Of a DNA stretch of 64,000 nucleotides, positions 1-7,689 are shown piece after piece. The notes under the pieces were generated by a model. It searched no databases and was not told the DNA's origin. It saw only the letters and a program-made list of their open reading frames with translations. The position numbers were made by a program, and so were the translations under genes. The stretch is taken from assembly GCA_031292555.1 (NCBI GenBank), contig JARLGV010000103.1, forward strand, positions 1 through 64,000, given 5' to 3'. Each line of letters starts with the position of its first letter. The stretch's first letter is position 1. This stretch comes from Fimbriimonas sp. Lineage in GTDB: Bacteria; Armatimonadota; Fimbriimonadia; Fimbriimonadales; Fimbriimonadaceae.

Positions 1-389
1 ATGTCTTCGCCATAGCTCTTCATGCCGTCGACCTGGTTCTGAAGGGCGGTCAGGGCGTCGCGAACGTTCTGAACGTCGGACGTCGATGCAACGCCGTTCA
101 GCTTGTCGCCGAGGGCCTTGATCTGCGAATCCAGACCGTCAGTGACGCTCTTGAGGTTCGTGTAGACCGCGTGAATCGCAACCGCCAACTCGTAGCGGGA
201 TGCGGGGCGACCGCCTCGGAAGAGGCCGTCGGGGTAACCGACGAGAAGGCCGTCCTTCTTCAGTCGCTGAAGGGCTTCAAATGCCCAATGGTTTTCCGGA
301 ACGTCCGGAAAGTTGTCCTGAGCGACTGCCGGGAGAACGATCGCGGCGGTCAGGACAGCTGATAGAGCGTACTTGAGGGTTCGCTTCAT
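1..389 (-). CDS. SLH-domain outer-envelope protein (OmpM/SlpA-like), 3' end cut by window edge
   Basis: Reading the minus strand from the ATG at 389 gives a signal peptide (basic MKRTLK, hydrophobic core, cleavage near AVAQ/D). One S-layer homology domain follows at residues about 25-75 (FPDVPENHWAFEAL, then GYPDGLFRGGRPASRYE). A heptad-like stretch (SQIKALGDKLNG, NVRDALTALQNQVDGM) comes next, and the frame then leaves the window. An N-terminal SLH domain followed by a coiled coil is the layout of OmpM/SlpA-type proteins, which in diderms bind peptidoglycan-linked polymer through SLH and sit in the outer membrane as a C-terminal porin barrel. The barrel is outside the window, so that part is inference. 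An AAGGAG ribosome site lies upstream of the start. The SLH and signal-peptide call is firm; the porin assignment is moderate. Confidence 0.85.
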   Translation of the reverse strand, partial: MKRTLKYALSAVLTAAIVLPAVAQDNFPDVPENHWAFEALQRLKKDGLLVGYPDGLFRGGRPASRYELAVAIHAVYTNLKSVTDGLDSQIKALGDKLNGVASTSDVQNVRDALTALQNQVDGMKSYGED

Positions 390-947
390 GCTTAGTCAGT
401 GCTCCTTGTCTACTAGATTTGGCGAATCACATTAACTTGACTACAGGCTCTCTATGGATCCGCAACTGTCCACTAGTTTCGTGCGGGGGCCTGATTGAGA
501 TGCTTGGCGATTAGGTCAACGTAACCTGCGAGTGCGTGACTTGCCTTCAAAGCGAGATGGACTCAACTATCTTCTGAGGCGATACTAATTGCGCCATATG
601 TCGCAATTAGTGAGGTCGGCAATTTGAAGCAAGCCTTCCCTGTGAAATACGGTATAGACAACTCCTCGCTGGAAAAACGGGCGAGAGGAGATCGGGCGTG
701 CCGAGATCGGGCGTGCCGATGGAAGGCAAGAGATTCGTTCGTTCTGGAGACCTGAGTGTGGTTTACATCCACGTTATTGAGGTCGTTCTGGAACGATGCT
801 CAACCCAAGAAGCAATCGCAGCATCCGCCTTGATGGCTCTAGTCCTTTGGCCGACTGCCAGGCCAAAATGGTGCAGTCAGCCGGTTAGCGTCTGCGAAGA
901 TGCAGACAATGAAGAGCGCCCCTAGGTTCGAAGAATGAAGAGTTGCG
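390..947. other. Intergenic region; holds the SLH gene promoter side, no convincing gene
   Basis: This 558-bp stretch separates the starts and ends of two minus-strand genes. Short open frames exist on both strands, but none has a ribosome site or recognisable product. It contains a perfect inverted repeat at 585-610 and a 15-bp tandem duplication near 690-719 (gagatcgggcgtgcc twice). Confidence 0.5.
585..610. promoter_or_regulatory. Perfect 9-bp inverted repeat, candidate operator
   Basis: CTAATTGCG at 585-593 and its exact complement CGCAATTAG at 602-610 are separated by 8 bases. The symmetry and spacing fit a dimeric repressor site. It lies about 200 bp upstream of the SLH gene start. No regulator has been linked to it; the role is inferred from symmetry only. 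Confidence 0.35.
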
Positions 948-1568
948 TCATTTGCCGACGCTGTTCAGGATGCTGATGCATCCCATGACCTCGCCAGTCT
1001 CGTCGATCAGCGGGAGAACCCGAAGGAACATATTCGCGAATTCGCCAACCAAACGTACTTCGGACTCAGTGCCCGTAAGGGCCGCAAGGTGAGCAGCCAC
1101 TGCCAAGTCCTTGGGATCTTTGGTCTTGAATATCTCGTAGACGCTCTTGCCGACTTCCCAACGAACTCCGAAGTGGGTGGTCGGAAGCTCGCCGTTTGCG
1201 AGGATGTGAATCGATAAGTCGTTGTCGGTTGCCCAGACCACCGACTTGATCTGGTCCATCGCCATCTGGAGAAGAGCAAGCGCTGCCCTAAGTTCGAGAA
1301 CGCCATGCTCTTTCACCGCAATGATGTCAGTCAGTTCTTTGCGCTCGATGTTGGCATCGCGAAGGGCACGTTCCGCCCTTTCCTTGATGACCTTTACGAC
1401 GGTGTCGGTCCGGCCTTGCCCACCGACCTTCAGTTTGATCCGCAGCCAGTACGTGTTTACGGTGCCCACGCTCAGGCCCAAGCGGATGGCGATTGCATCG
1501 TTGGTGAGCCCTTCGACGCACAGTTCGACGACCTCTTCTTCACGGGGAGACAATTCACGCGTTAGCAT
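948..1568 (-). CDS. LuxR-type HTH regulator with C-terminal PAS-like domain
   Basis: 206 aa. Residues about 5-65 form a GerE/LuxR-type HTH: LSPREEEVVELCVEGLTN, then LGLSVGTVNTYWLRIKLKVG. A short coiled-coil linker (about 65-95) leads to a PAS-like sensor region (VVWATDNDLSIHILANGE, then GKSVYEIF, and a closing LPLIDETGEVMGCISI). The HTH is N-terminal and the sensor C-terminal, the reverse of most LuxR regulators. The gene start overlaps the end of the upstream receiver gene by 14 nt, so the two are probably translationally coupled. HTH call firm; PAS call based on the spacing and typical closing strand. Confidence 0.8.
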   Translation of the reverse strand: MLTRELSPREEEVVELCVEGLTNDAIAIRLGLSVGTVNTYWLRIKLKVGGQGRTDTVVKVIKERAERALRDANIERKELTDIIAVKEHGVLELRAALALLQMAMDQIKSVVWATDNDLSIHILANGELPTTHFGVRWEVGKSVYEIFKTKDPKDLAVAAHLAALTGTESEVRLVGEFANMFLRVLPLIDETGEVMGCISILNSVGK

Positions 1569-1977
1569 TTTGATTCACTACAATCCAGTAATAGAGCACC
1601 AACCTAAGCCGGGTCTCGTAGCACTCCACGTCTGGGTCCTTATGGACATAGCCGTTGGCATGGAGATCGAAGCACCGATGTATGTCGACGGGCTCTTGCG
1701 ATGCTGAGAGCATCACCACGGTCAGCCTTTTCGTCTTGTCGCAGGAGCGGATACGAGTCAGAACCTCGAATCCACTCAGTTTGGGTAGGTTGAGGGCGAG
1801 CAGGACCAAAGTCGGTGATTGTGTTCCATCGAACAGCAAATCGCACGCTTCAACTCCGTCTCGGGCTACGACCAAATTGCATTTGATGCCTGCCTTCGCT
1901 ATAGCATCGCGAGCCAGCTTCTCTGCAGGTCCATTGCCCTCCACCAAGAGCACTTTGGGATGACGTTCCATGCCCAT
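1555..1977 (-). CDS. Degenerate response-regulator receiver domain (no phosphoacceptor Asp)
   Basis: A stand-alone CheY/Rcp1-like receiver of about 140 aa. I prefer the ATG at 1977 because a GAGG lies 5 nt upstream; a TTG at 2013 would lengthen it by 12 aa. The fold signatures are present: KVLLVEGN, VARDGVEACDLL, LNLPKLSGFEVLTRIR, VVMLSAS and the conserved Lys in YVHKD. The phosphoacceptor position, normally LLDLNLP, reads LLALNLP (Ala61; codon GCC on the minus strand at 1797-1795). The acidic pair is reduced to EG. It should therefore not be phosphorylated in the usual way and is probably a pseudo-receiver acting by protein contact. It is coupled to the downstream HTH-PAS gene. Confidence 0.85.
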   Translation of the reverse strand: MGMERHPKVLLVEGNGPAEKLARDAIAKAGIKCNLVVARDGVEACDLLFDGTQSPTLVLLALNLPKLSGFEVLTRIRSCDKTKRLTVVMLSASQEPVDIHRCFDLHANGYVHKDPDVECYETRLRLVLYYWIVVNQNANA

Positions 1978-2142
1978 ATGATCCTCTGTGCAGATAGTCG
2001 ATGAGAAGTGCAAATTTCTTGCACATAGTTATCTGACGGGCCTTGTGCGAACGGACAAGTATGCCGAAGCGAATGGTTACAGCAAGTCTCGTCCTAGGAA
2101 ATACGGCTATACTTCTAGCGTCACAGAATTGGAGCCAGCCTC

Positions 2143-2472
2143 TTGAAAGCAGATCTTTCGGCACGGGAGCATTCGGTACTTAGCTTTGCCGCCCAAGGCT
2201 ATACGGATGACATGGTTGCGAACGAGTTGGGCATAAAGTGCGGCACCGTGAACAGCTACTGGGTGCGCATCCGCGGCAAGTTGGGAAACCTCAGCCGTTC
2301 TGAGCTCGTGGCTAGATTCGTGCAGCAGAATGCCGACACCATGCACGCGAAAAGCGTGGCGATCAGCGATGGCGAAGCAGCGTCGCTGGCCCAGGAGAAC
2401 CGGGTGATCCTCGCCAAAGCAAACGACGAAATCGAACGACTCAGGCAGCTTCTGGCCAACCGAAAAGACTAG
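2143..2472 (+). CDS. Small LuxR-type HTH protein with C-terminal coiled coil
   Basis: 109 aa from a TTG start with GGAG 8 nt upstream. Residues about 4-62 are a GerE-type HTH (LSAREHSVLSFAAQGYTDD, then LGIKCGTVNSYWVRIRGKLG). The C-terminus, about 75-109, is a Leu/Glu-rich helix likely to dimerise (LAQENRVILAKANDEIERLR). The recognition helix TVNSYWVRI closely matches TVNTYWLRI of the HTH-PAS protein at 948-1568, so the two are paralogues and may share sites. It is divergent from the receiver/HTH-PAS pair, with the promoters presumably in 1978-2142. A short GC hairpin at 2480-2496 follows the stop. Confidence 0.75.
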   Translation: MKADLSAREHSVLSFAAQGYTDDMVANELGIKCGTVNSYWVRIRGKLGNLSRSELVARFVQQNADTMHAKSVAISDGEAASLAQENRVILAKANDEIERLRQLLANRKD

Positions 2473-2617
2473 CTTTTGTCGCCCCCAAGTGGGGCGGTCC
2501 TGAATCGATCGGCGCAGATCGGTATTCGTTGTTTGGGTCAAGACGTCACCCGTAGTGTTTTGGGTCAACCAAAAAAACTCGGAACCCTGGGCTAGAAACG
2601 CGGGTCAGACCGGCACC

Positions 2618-4912
2618 ATGCTATCAAACGCCAGGCTCTCAATCTTGAGGGCTGCGGGATTCTGGACCGTCGGTGGTTCGTTGCTTATGGCAACTGCCTC
2701 GGCCCAGGATGGGTACCGCGTCACTCAAGAGAATACGAACGTCTCCGATACAGGAGGGAACTCCGGACCTGTCCGGATGGCCCGCGTCGCCTACATCCAG
2801 GGCAGCGCCAGTTGGCGAACGGATGCCAACTCCGACTGGTCGGCTGCCTCAACCAATCTCCCATTACGAGAAGGAGCGTCGGTTTCGGTAAATAGCGGTG
2901 GACGGACGGAGATCCAGTTCGACGACGGCAGCCGGTTGCGTTTGGGAACGGGAACTGTCGTCACGCTACACACGCTTTACAGCGACAGCAACGGCGAGTT
3001 CACTGAACTAAAGCTCAATACCGGTTTGGCGTCTCTGACGCTGGTAAGCAAGATGTCGGTGTTTCAAGTTGACACGCCTTTGACATCGATCAAAGCTCAA
3101 GGGCCGGCGAACATCCGCATTGGCATTTCGAGCGGAGTCGAGGTCGCGGTACGAAAGGGACGCTGTGACTGTGCCGGAAGCCAAGGCGCCACGACCCTCA
3201 ATGGCGGCGACTATGTAAGCATGTCGAGCGGGTCATCCGCCATGCAAGTCGGGGCGCTGCCTCACGCCGACAACTGGGATCAGTTCAACGACAACCGCGA
3301 CGCCTCATACAACCAACCTGATCCTTACGTTCCTTCCAGTGTGGCGATCATGGCCGGCAACCTCAACAGCTTCGGCAGTTGGCACGCCAACGCTCGATAC
3401 GGGCATGTATGGCGACCGCGCGGCATGTACGCCGGATGGCGACCGTATCACGACGGCCACTGGGTTTGGGTCGATCCGTTCGGCTGGACCTGGGTCGGCG
3501 CCGAGTCATGGGGCTGGGCTCCTTACCACTACGGCAGTTGGGTTCACGACGGCGGCGGTTGGGGCTGGGCGCCCGGCCCCCGCCAGCAGTATTGGTCACC
3601 GGCCGTCGTTAGCTTTAGCACCTACAACGGCGCGGTTGCATGGGTCCCGCTGGCGCCAACTGAGATGGTCTATCCCGCGCAGATATCCTTCGGTTTTCGG
3701 AGCGGAGATTGGTCTCTCTCGTTCGCCATCGGCGGAGCCGCGGCTTACTACCCGGGTGGCCAGGGCTATGTTGTCGGCCGGCCGTGGAGAAACGGGTATC
3801 TGAATCGATCTTACAACGTGTACGACGGCAATCGAATCTCCGCTCTCTATGCAGGCGGGTACTCGGGCGCCGATAACCGATTCCAGCCGATCTATGGCCG
3901 CAGCGCCTTTGCGATCACAAGGACGACAAATGCCGGCTTCTCTGGTTCAGGCAGGTACCTTTCCGGGACCACGGTCGACGCGACCAATTTCCAGAGAGGG
4001 CACTCGTTTGGCGCAGGAAGAGGTGCGCCAAACGTCTTTGGACCGGCGAATGTCAGGCCGTCAAGGGCTTCTTTCACATCGTCAAGGTCGTTTGGCGCAA
4101 GACGTCCTTCGGCCACCATCATGGAACGATCCATCGTTCGCGCACGGATTCCTGCCGAGGTATCAAGGAACAGCAGGCCGATGGCACGCTCTGTCGAGCC
4201 ATCGAATCGAGCGGCGACGGTGACTCGCGTTCCCCGGGGCGGGAACTTCCGGCCGGTCGGAAGGTCGACACCTGCGAATTTGGCAAATGGCAGAGGCAAC
4301 CTTGGCAGGTCTGGCGGCATCGCACGGGCAATTCCCGGCAAGCCAGTCAACTCCGGCCCAAGGAACGTAAGGCGTGCCAACCCGACGAGAACCAGCAATC
4401 CGGGTAGGACAAATGCGGTGAGGCCGCCTAACGCCGGAAACAGGAACCGTTCGGGCGGGACCATTCGCAAGGATCAGTCGGCCCCCAAGCAACAGCGTTC
4501 AGCACCCCGGCAGCAGCGCAATACTCTCCAGCATCGCTCCGCACCGCGGCAACAGCGCGCCGCTCCCCAACAGCGCTCGGCGCCCCGGCAGCAGCGCGCC
4601 GCTACCCAGCAGCGCTCGGCACCGCGACAGCAGCGCGCTGCTAGCCAACAGCGCTCGGCGCCTCGGCAACAGCGCGCTGCTAGCCAACAGCGCTCCGCAC
4701 CGCGGCAACAGCGCGCCGCTCCCCAGCGTCGCTCCGCACCGCGGCAGCAGCGCTCGGCGCCCCGGCAGCAGCGCAATGCTCCCCGGCAGCGCTCCGCTCC
4801 TCAGCAACGTTCCGCTCCCAAGCAGCAGCGCGCCGCGCCGCAGCAGAAACGGAGCACCGGCGGGAACCAAAAGCGCTCCGGCGGCGGGAACAACCAACGC
4901 CGTGGCGGCTAA
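2618..4912 (+). CDS. Secreted FecR-domain protein with DUF6600 Trp-rich repeats and Q/R-rich tail
   Basis: 764 aa from the ATG at 2618, chosen because it directly begins a signal peptide ending at ATASAQ; a GTG at 2555 is possible. A FecR-type beta-jellyroll follows (VAYIQGSASWR, then LREGASVSVNSGGRTEIQF and DGSRLRLGTGTVVTLH). Next is a Trp/Gly/Tyr-rich DUF6600 region with repeated motifs such as DGHWVWVDPFGWTWVG and WGWAPYHYGSWV. The last third is low-complexity and very basic (Arg, Gln, Pro, Ser, Ala), ending in Gly/Asn/Arg-rich sequence. In this FecR-plus-DUF6600 group the function is unknown; an envelope or extracellular matrix role is an inference. Confidence 0.8.
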   Translation: MLSNARLSILRAAGFWTVGGSLLMATASAQDGYRVTQENTNVSDTGGNSGPVRMARVAYIQGSASWRTDANSDWSAASTNLPLREGASVSVNSGGRTEIQFDDGSRLRLGTGTVVTLHTLYSDSNGEFTELKLNTGLASLTLVSKMSVFQVDTPLTSIKAQGPANIRIGISSGVEVAVRKGRCDCAGSQGATTLNGGDYVSMSSGSSAMQVGALPHADNWDQFNDNRDASYNQPDPYVPSSVAIMAGNLNSFGSWHANARYGHVWRPRGMYAGWRPYHDGHWVWVDPFGWTWVGAESWGWAPYHYGSWVHDGGGWGWAPGPRQQYWSPAVVSFSTYNGAVAWVPLAPTEMVYPAQISFGFRSGDWSLSFAIGGAAAYYPGGQGYVVGRPWRNGYLNRSYNVYDGNRISALYAGGYSGADNRFQPIYGRSAFAITRTTNAGFSGSGRYLSGTTVDATNFQRGHSFGAGRGAPNVFGPANVRPSRASFTSSRSFGARRPSATIMERSIVRARIPAEVSRNSRPMARSVEPSNRAATVTRVPRGGNFRPVGRSTPANLANGRGNLGRSGGIARAIPGKPVNSGPRNVRRANPTRTSNPGRTNAVRPPNAGNRNRSGGTIRKDQSAPKQQRSAPRQQRNTLQHRSAPRQQRAAPQQRSAPRQQRAATQQRSAPRQQRAASQQRSAPRQQRAASQQRSAPRQQRAAPQRRSAPRQQRSAPRQQRNAPRQRSAPQQRSAPKQQRAAPQQKRSTGGNQKRSGGGNNQRRGG
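4530..4850 (+). repeat. Coding tandem repeat (12-aa unit) in the FecR/DUF6600 protein tail
   Basis: Roughly nine degenerate copies of a 36-nt unit encode QRSAPRQQRAA plus one of P, T or S. Copies differ mainly at third positions and at the variable residue, which implies expansion followed by drift. The same DNA read backwards gives Cys-rich frames, which are artefacts. Confidence 0.75.
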
Positions 4913-4962
4913 CCGGTAGGTTCATTGACAACGGAGGGCGCTCTTGCCGGCGCCTTCGGTTT

Positions 4963-5010
4963 GAGCGTTCGAGGGATTCAGAGGCAATCCTGGATTACCC
5001 TCGGACGCTC
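4963..5010. other. Long imperfect hairpin downstream of the FecR/DUF6600 gene
   Basis: GAGCGTTCGAGGG (4963-4975) pairs with CCCTCGGACGCTC (4998-5010) over 13 bp with a single wobble, and the loop holds a nested GGATT/AATCC pair. There is no T-run, so it is not a clear intrinsic terminator. It could stabilise the upstream message. The rest of the 4913-5204 gap shows no gene. Confidence 0.35.
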
Positions 5011-5204
5011 GACCATTGCGAGCTCTATGGCAGGGCGTCTGACTCAGGTCGTCGGTTACCGAGCCACGCAACGGCTACGATGCAGGCGCCATTGGGCCGG
5101 ACCGGCAGACGTGGAAGGGCTGTCAGCCTAAGCATGGACGCTTAGAAGGAGACTTGTGTCTACTATGATGCGCGTAGCATCCTGAAGAACAAGAAGGCAC
5201 AATT

Positions 5205-5873
5205 ATGAAGTTCACCCTACGAAATCCCACAACACTGATCGCTTGTCTGGCAATGACTGCTTTGGCGGTACCCTCCATAGCCACGCGCCATTCGTCTGTG
5301 GCGCGAGTCATCAAACAGACCGATAGCCAGGGCATGGTGGTCGCCTATCCGTGGGCATTCCAGAACGGAGACAAGACCTCTCGGCAGACGGCAATCTCAA
5401 CTGCGGAAGAGATCGGTCGCAAGGCCGGCTTTGCGTCGGTTCCCAAAGGCGTCGCGAAATCCACGTGGGCATCGAGCAGCTTCCCCGTTCGGCGATTTGG
5501 CCGCTTGCCTTCGAAGGCCACGCTTGAGGCCTTTGGTCGCTCCGTCCACGCGTCGAAAGTCATTTACGGTTCGGTGACGTGGCATACGCGGAGCATTTGG
5601 GTCAGCTTGGGCCCGAAAACGATCTCCACCGCAACCGTCGATGCGTACGTCTTCGACGTGGCATCCAACAAGGTTGTCTTCCGGAATCTTGGAGTCACCG
5701 GCCGGAGCGATGAACGTGAAGACATCTACAAGGTCGCCGCAGACATCCTGATTACTCCGCTCGTCAGCGCCGTTAGCGGGGGGCCCGCCACGCCGCGTGA
5801 GCAGCGAGCGGTGCAGATCGCGCTAGGCACTGCCTATCATCACTGGGTGCGGCACAACGTCTCAATGAGATAG
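5205..5873 (+). CDS. Exported protein of unknown function
   Basis: 222 aa with a strong AGAAGG ribosome site 8 nt before the ATG. An N-terminal signal peptide (MKFTLRNPTTLIACLAMTAL, cleavage near PSIA) is followed by a soluble domain with alternating beta and helical stretches. These include ASKVIYGSVTWHTRSIWVSL and ATVDAYVFDVASNKVVFRN. The pattern (periplasmic, a beta strand describing a 'variable X in tissue of function Y') resembles CsgG/GNA1162-like outer-membrane accessory proteins only loosely. I do not recognise the family. It is probably monocistronic, 136 bp before the BON lipoprotein gene. Confidence 0.65.
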   Translation: MKFTLRNPTTLIACLAMTALAVPSIATRHSSVARVIKQTDSQGMVVAYPWAFQNGDKTSRQTAISTAEEIGRKAGFASVPKGVAKSTWASSSFPVRRFGRLPSKATLEAFGRSVHASKVIYGSVTWHTRSIWVSLGPKTISTATVDAYVFDVASNKVVFRNLGVTGRSDEREDIYKVAADILITPLVSAVSGGPATPREQRAVQIALGTAYHHWVRHNVSMR

Positions 5874-6008
5874 CGAACTCCCTGGGGCTTGCCCGACCGG
5901 TGCTTGGAATAGCGGGTCCCAACCGATCATTTACGCAGCAAAGCAGCGTTCCCCTTTGCTTGAACCCCATTCGAGGCTCGGGATCTACATCCGCGACAGA
6001 GAATTCAT

Positions 6009-6431
6009 ATGGATACGAGAATTGCAGGTTGGGCTTTCATTATGGCCTTGGCAGTCATCACTGCGGCGGGATGCACCCATTCAGCCAGTGACCACTATGG
6101 CTCGACCCGCTCCAACGCGACTGACGCCATAGAGGACACTGGGAAGGGGATCGCCTCCGACCCGAAGGCGGCCGGGCACACGATTTCCGAGGTTGCGAAC
6201 ATTACGTCCTACGACATCGATCAAACCTCGGCGAGAGTCGAACGGGCCATCCTCGGCGCACCGGACATCCACACCTGCGACTTGACGGTGAGTACGGACG
6301 ACGATGACATCGTTCTTCGTGGCAGAGTCGCTACCGAAGTCGAGAACGAGAGCGCTGAGCATCTCGCGAGGGCAGTCGCAGGCCCCGAATTTGCTGTCGA
6401 TGACCAGCTCAGAGTCCATTCCCAAGACTAA
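6009..6431 (+). CDS. BON-domain lipoprotein
   Basis: 140 aa. A lipoprotein signal ends in ITAAGC (Cys22), predicting lipidation. A linker rich in Asp, Ser and Thr follows, then one BON domain at about 75-138 (SARVERAILGAPDIHTCDLTV, then DDIVLRGRVATEVENESAEHLARAVAG). BON domains bind phospholipid or envelope surfaces and occur in osmotically induced proteins (OsmY, DolP). Its position at the head of a run of small membrane proteins, and the presence of two further BON proteins at 10.8 and 13.7 kb, suggest an envelope-stress role. Confidence 0.8.
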   Translation: MDTRIAGWAFIMALAVITAAGCTHSASDHYGSTRSNATDAIEDTGKGIASDPKAAGHTISEVANITSYDIDQTSARVERAILGAPDIHTCDLTVSTDDDDIVLRGRVATEVENESAEHLARAVAGPEFAVDDQLRVHSQD

Positions 6432-6539
6432 CCCCAAGGTAGGTGCCAGATCAAAGCTCAACATGTTGCTCCTAAGGAAGAGGAAGTTCCGGCAGACAGG
6501 GAGCCGTGCTCCCAAGACCTGCTAGACGCACTGCGCCGC

Positions 6540-6752
6540 TTGACCGAAGTGACTGAAAGGCAACTCGCTCAACAGCGAAGTTGGAAACTCGCTCTTCGGA
6601 ACGGACTGCTCGCGGGCCTGGGTGGAGTCATCGGCGCGACGGTGGTCGTGAGCGTCATTATCGCCATCACTCAACCATTCCGGAGGCTGGATGCGATAGG
6701 GCCGATGATCGACCACTTGGACACGACCTTGCAGCAATCAAGCAGGCGCTAA
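6540..6752 (+). CDS. Small membrane protein, DUF5665-like; start uncertain
   Basis: 70 aa if it starts at the TTG at 6540. A single long hydrophobic segment (NGLLAGLGGVIGATVVVSVI) is followed by a short amphipathic tail (FRRLDAIGPMIDHLDTTLQQ), the layout of DUF5665 proteins. No ribosome site precedes the TTG. The frame is open and protein-like (EEEVPADREPCSQDLLDALR) back to the stop of the BON lipoprotein, without any ATG or GTG, so the true start may be a rarer codon. Function unknown. Confidence 0.5.
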   Translation: MTEVTERQLAQQRSWKLALRNGLLAGLGGVIGATVVVSVIIAITQPFRRLDAIGPMIDHLDTTLQQSSRR

Positions 6753-6808
6753 ATCATTCAGGCCAGAGGGGTTGACGGTGGCTAAGGGCCATCGGGGCCC
6801 AATCGAAC

Positions 6809-7216
6809 ATGAAACCAAAATCGAGAATTGCAACAACACAGAAGAAGGGAATTGCGGCTTGGATACCTTGGATCCAGGCTCCCAAATCGTTGGCCGAGAG
6901 GGCGCGAGATCGCCGCGAACTTGCCAATATGAGGCAGGAAATGGAGGCCACAGTGGCCGGTCTCAGCCCCGAAATGCAGACAGAAATTAGGGACCTGTCG
7001 GACTCAAAGGAACCCCGGGCCGCAGAGCGGGAACTGCTTGATTACGTCGTCACAGACGATCACTTTACGCAATTGAGGAAGGACTCTCGCCGCGGCGACT
7101 ACAAGAAGGAAGGATCCATGCGCGATGGAGTCTATTGGATCGCCATGGTCCCCGTTCTCATCGTGTTGTACTTCATCTTCTCATGGCTGTCATCTGGCCA
7201 TGTTTCGACTCATTGA
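6809..7216 (+). CDS. Uncharacterised protein with C-terminal membrane helix
   Basis: 135 aa. A basic N-terminus is followed by a charged helical region (ERARDRRELANMRQEMEATV) and a single C-terminal transmembrane segment (VYWIAMVPVLIVLYFIFSWL). The product would be a cytoplasmic domain anchored at its C-terminus. No clear ribosome site is seen. I do not recognise the family. It lies between two small membrane protein genes of the stress-like cluster. Confidence 0.5.
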   Translation: MKPKSRIATTQKKGIAAWIPWIQAPKSLAERARDRRELANMRQEMEATVAGLSPEMQTEIRDLSDSKEPRAAERELLDYVVTDDHFTQLRKDSRRGDYKKEGSMRDGVYWIAMVPVLIVLYFIFSWLSSGHVSTH

Positions 7217-7302
7217 CTCAAATCAGTGCCGCTTGAACCTCCTTCATGTGGCGACTGACCTATGTCTCAAATCGAGGATGTGCCTCGAAGAAGGGAGATC
7301 CT

Positions 7303-7449
7303 ATGCTCGAACTTATCATCATCGTACTCGTCGTTTGCTGGCTGTTTGGGATCAGCTTGCATATCGGAGGCGGCCTCATTCACATCCTGCTTGTCATCGC
7401 CTTGATCGCCATCATCTTGCGCTTGGTGCGAGGCAGAAGCACCTCCTAG
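7303..7449 (+). CDS. lmo0937-family small membrane protein
   Basis: 48 aa. I start at the ATG at 7303, which has GGGAG at -9 and matches the short family length. The protein is two hydrophobic helices with a Gly-rich turn: LVVCWLFGISLHIGGGLIHI, then LLVIALIAIILRLVRGR. This GG-(L/F)-IH-x-LLVIA-x-I pattern and the RLxRGR end are typical of lmo0937/DUF5670 proteins, which are often stress-induced. Function unknown. Confidence 0.75.
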   Translation: MLELIIIVLVVCWLFGISLHIGGGLIHILLVIALIAIILRLVRGRSTS

Positions 7450-7689
7450 ATTCCGCGGCAACGGGCTCGCCACCGGCCGACAGGACCGCCGCGCTATCCG
7501 TGGACCGTGGGTGCTGCGCCTCAAGTGAACAGAAGCTCGGGCCGTGGGCTACCGGATACATAGCAATGTTGTACGTCATTCAGACGACAGCCAAGGTGTG
7601 GACTTGCGTCTACGCCGACGATTCACTGAGACTGAAAGGCATGCTCCGCCGTCGACGCTGGTGCGCGACCATGGGGCGAGAAGAACACC

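Noticed and set aside
698-925. A 75-aa plus-strand frame in the first intergenic region
   Set aside because: Begins within the 15-bp tandem duplication and has no homology-like features.
4530-4850. Regular 36-nt repeats that could suggest a CRISPR array
   Set aside because: The repeats are in frame, abut one another with no unique spacers, and encode a protein tail.
4474-4931. Cys/Arg-rich open frames on the minus strand across the repeat tail of the FecR gene
   Set aside because: They are reverse readings of the Q/R/S/A/P repeat, have no ribosome site and no natural composition.
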